From: Melittangium boletus DSM 14713
GTDB lineage: Bacteria > Myxococcota > Myxococcia > Myxococcales > Myxococcaceae
DNA length: 64,000 nucleotides
Reading direction: 5' to 3'
Assembly (NCBI RefSeq): GCF_002305855.1
Contig: NZ_CP022163.1
Span: 4,960,292 to 5,024,291, forward strand
Part shown: one piece after another, positions 62,400-64,000 of the stretch
How positions within the stretch are numbered: position 1 is the stretch's first letter
Layout of the letters: each line of letters starts with the position of its first letter
Position numbers and translations under genes: made by a program
The notes under the pieces: generated by a model
Databases searched by the model: none
Seen by the model: only the letters and a program-made list of their open reading frames with translations
Told to the model about the DNA's origin: nothing

Positions 62400-62403
62400 G
62401 CGC

Positions 62404-63510
62404 GTGCCCGGCGACGACGACTACCAGATGCTCGGGCCCGCCCGCGAGCGCTACTACCGGCTGGTGCTCGTGTTGGCCGAGTCCCGGTGGCAGGAGCGGC
62501 TGCGGCGGGAGTTGCCGCTGCTGCGCGAGGTGCTCGTCCACCAGGAGGCATTGGACGCGCTGCTCGGCGCCGAGGCGTGGCCGGAGGGTCATTCCTCGGT
62601 GAGGACCCTGTCCGAGGTGGCCTCGCTGCGTGAACAGCTCGTCCGGGACGTGGCCCGCAAGCTCGGGCGTGATCCCCACGAGCCCTTTGGCGTCCTGATG
62701 CGGGCCCTGGAGGACTGGCTCATCACCCTGCCGCGCGAGGTCCCCGCCCACCTGCGGGAGGAGACCGCGCGGGAGTTGTTGCCGGACACCCTGCCCGCGC
62801 TGCGTGACGCCCAGGTGTTCGGCGAGCGCCTGGAGTCCCTGTTCGCCCAGCCCCTGTTGCTCGCCGGACGGCTGCCCTTCTCCAACCGTCAGCGGGAGGA
62901 GCTGGCCCTGGGGTGGCCCCGGGGCGAGGCGGCCCTGGCATCGCTCTGGCGGCGTTTGTCCGGCGTGGACGCGCGGGGGTTCATGGTGGCGGAGCTGCGC
63001 GAGCGGGCGGCTCTCGCTCCCGGGCGGGCGCCGTCCACGGGCCCCGAGCACCTGTTGCACGCGGAATACTGGTACCAGGAGGCACGGAGTCGGCTGACGC
63101 GGATGGCCCGGCTTCGGCTGGCCCCGCTCGAGCCCTCGCCCTCCGAGTGCCTGACGGTGATGTGGTGGCTCTTCGAGCGCGAGTACGTCCCTCAGGTGCG
63201 TTTGTTGCCCTCGGACACGCTCTCCGAGGCCCGGGCGGCCCTGATCGAGGTGGCCTACGAGTTGTGGGATGCCCAGCGCACGGACATTCCCGCGGACGAG
63301 CGGTGGACGACTCCGCGCTGGGCCCGCCTGGAGCGCCTGGCCGCGCGGGCCGATGAGGCCCGGAACGCGCCCGGAATCGAGCCGGTGCGCGAGGCCCTGC
63401 GCCAGCTCCTCCCGCGACACGGAAACGGCACGACCCGGACCCCGCGCGGATGGTGGACGACTCCCAGTCTGGTGGACCTGGTCCGCCAGGTGCGCGACGT
63501 GCTCGGCTAA
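62404..63510 (+). CDS. Hypothetical protein
   Basis: A 368-residue protein from GTG 62404, four bases after the stop of the TPR gene. It is Arg, Leu and Glu rich, almost entirely helical by composition and without signal peptide, membrane segment or catalytic motif. Several stretches ([40 protein letters not shown]) may form a helical scaffold. Close linkage to the TPR gene implies a joint role. Family not recognised. Confidence 0.65.
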   Translation: MPGDDDYQMLGPARERYYRLVLVLAESRWQERLRRELPLLREVLVHQEALDALLGAEAWPEGHSSVRTLSEVASLREQLVRDVARKLGRDPHEPFGVLMRALEDWLITLPREVPAHLREETARELLPDTLPALRDAQVFGERLESLFAQPLLLAGRLPFSNRQREELALGWPRGEAALASLWRRLSGVDARGFMVAELRERAALAPGRAPSTGPEHLLHAEYWYQEARSRLTRMARLRLAPLEPSPSECLTVMWWLFEREYVPQVRLLPSDTLSEARAALIEVAYELWDAQRTDIPADERWTTPRWARLERLAARADEARNAPGIEPVREALRQLLPRHGNGTTRTPRGWWTTPSLVDLVRQVRDVLG

Positions 63511-63586
63511 GCGTCCGAAACCCCCCGTCCAGGCGGTCTCCGGGCCCCCTTTCTGGCTGCCCTCCATCACCGGGGCGTCTGCGTTG

Positions 63587-63615
63587 TTGACGCTGGAAAA
63601 TCCGAGGGTTACGTA
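63587..63615 (+). promoter_or_regulatory. Weak promoter candidate upstream of gyrA
   Basis: TTGACG (63587-63592) is five of six matches to the -35 consensus, followed after exactly 17 nt by TACGTA (63610-63615), a poor -10. The region is the most AT-rich part of the 160-bp gap before gyrA. Offered mainly on the -35 and spacing. Confidence 0.3.
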
Positions 63616-63673
63616 CCCATATCCTCTTTGGAGAGGCCCCCTCGGGCGGGCCTGTCCCCGACCCCGCGAAATC

Positions 63674-64000
63674 ATGGCCGACGACACCACCGACAAGCCG
63701 GCAACGCCCCCCGCGCCTCCTCCGGGCAGTGTGGGGGAACTCATCCCCGTCAACATCGAAGACGAGATGCGCCGCTCATATCTCGACTACTCGATGTCCG
63801 TCATCGTCGGGCGCGCCCTGCCCGACGTGCGTGACGGCCTCAAACCCGTGCATCGCCGCGTCCTCTACGCGATGAACGACCTGGGCAACCTCCACAACCG
63901 CGCCTACAAGAAGAGCGCGCGCGTGGTGGGTGACGTCATCGGTAAGTACCACCCCCACGGCGATGCCTCCGTCTACGAGGCCATGGTGCGGCTCGCGCAG
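63674..64000 (+). CDS. gyrA: DNA gyrase subunit A (N-terminal part; 3' end outside window)
   Basis: The first 109 residues of a type IIA topoisomerase A subunit. After a short Pro/Ala-rich extension the conserved start of GyrA is unmistakable: [60 protein letters not shown]. The window ends before the catalytic Tyr. The resistance-determining segment reads GDASVYE, with Ala98 at the position of E. coli Ser83. ParC is a possible alternative, but the [17 protein letters not shown] wording favours GyrA. No ribosome site is obvious before ATG 63674. Confidence 0.9.
   Translation, partial: MADDTTDKPATPPAPPPGSVGELIPVNIEDEMRRSYLDYSMSVIVGRALPDVRDGLKPVHRRVLYAMNDLGNLHNRAYKKSARVVGDVIGKYHPHGDASVYEAMVRLAQ

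Overview
The window looks like chromosome from a myxobacterium, most likely the Cystobacter/Archangium side of the order. The DNA is very GC-rich with strong GC3 codon bias. It carries two large eukaryote-type Ser/Thr kinases, a hybrid histidine kinase coupled to a FIST sensor, many lipoproteins, a SitA5-like polymorphic toxin and a second lipoprotein toxin with its immunity gene. No rRNA, tRNA, CRISPR array or transposase was recognised.

Layout. 1-6.2 kb: a 5'-complete hybrid histidine kinase cut by the window edge, its FIST partner, a multiheme cytochrome and a small membrane protein. 6.4-9.4 kb: rapA. 9.4-11.6 kb: more AT-rich accessory DNA with a coding remnant and a toxin/immunity pair. 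11.6-17 kb: conserved hypotheticals, an ABC exporter and a small hypothetical. 17.1-18.4 kb: dnaJ with a good promoter and terminator. 18.6-33.7 kb: a multidomain Ser/Thr kinase, envelope lipoproteins (an LpoA-like protein, a WD40 protein with a retropepsin-like insert), alkB, an FNR-like reductase, a GT51-like pseudoenzyme, a second kinase and a Gly-rich lipoprotein. 33.8-35.5 kb: a CpaF-type ATPase.

35.6-45.9 kb holds the most striking set: five tightly packed minus-strand genes, in transcription order WGR/DUF4132, MoxR AAA+ ATPase, DUF5682, VWA and SWIM. This is the gene content and order I recall for E. coli yehI-yehL-yehM-yehP-yehQ, a cluster without an established function. A second WGR/DUF4132 paralogue lies at 57.0-60.7 kb, and its C-terminal core is almost identical to the first at the DNA level.

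Between the two paralogues, 46.1-53.5 kb is a plus-strand operon. It encodes a LodA/GoxA-type quinone-cofactor oxidase, a LodB-type flavoprotein, an exported five-heme cytochrome c and two AidA/PixA inclusion-body proteins. It is divergent from the yeh-like operon across a control region with repeated TGAC(A/G)TGTCA boxes. 53.5-57 kb is an rluA-like gene and a phyH gene whose junction has been split by a lipoprotein nuclease toxin plus DUF3396 immunity cassette, bounded by a perfect 28-bp direct repeat. The window closes with ung, a TPR protein, a hypothetical gene and the start of gyrA.

All calls come from reading sequence and from memory of the families. No database search was run.
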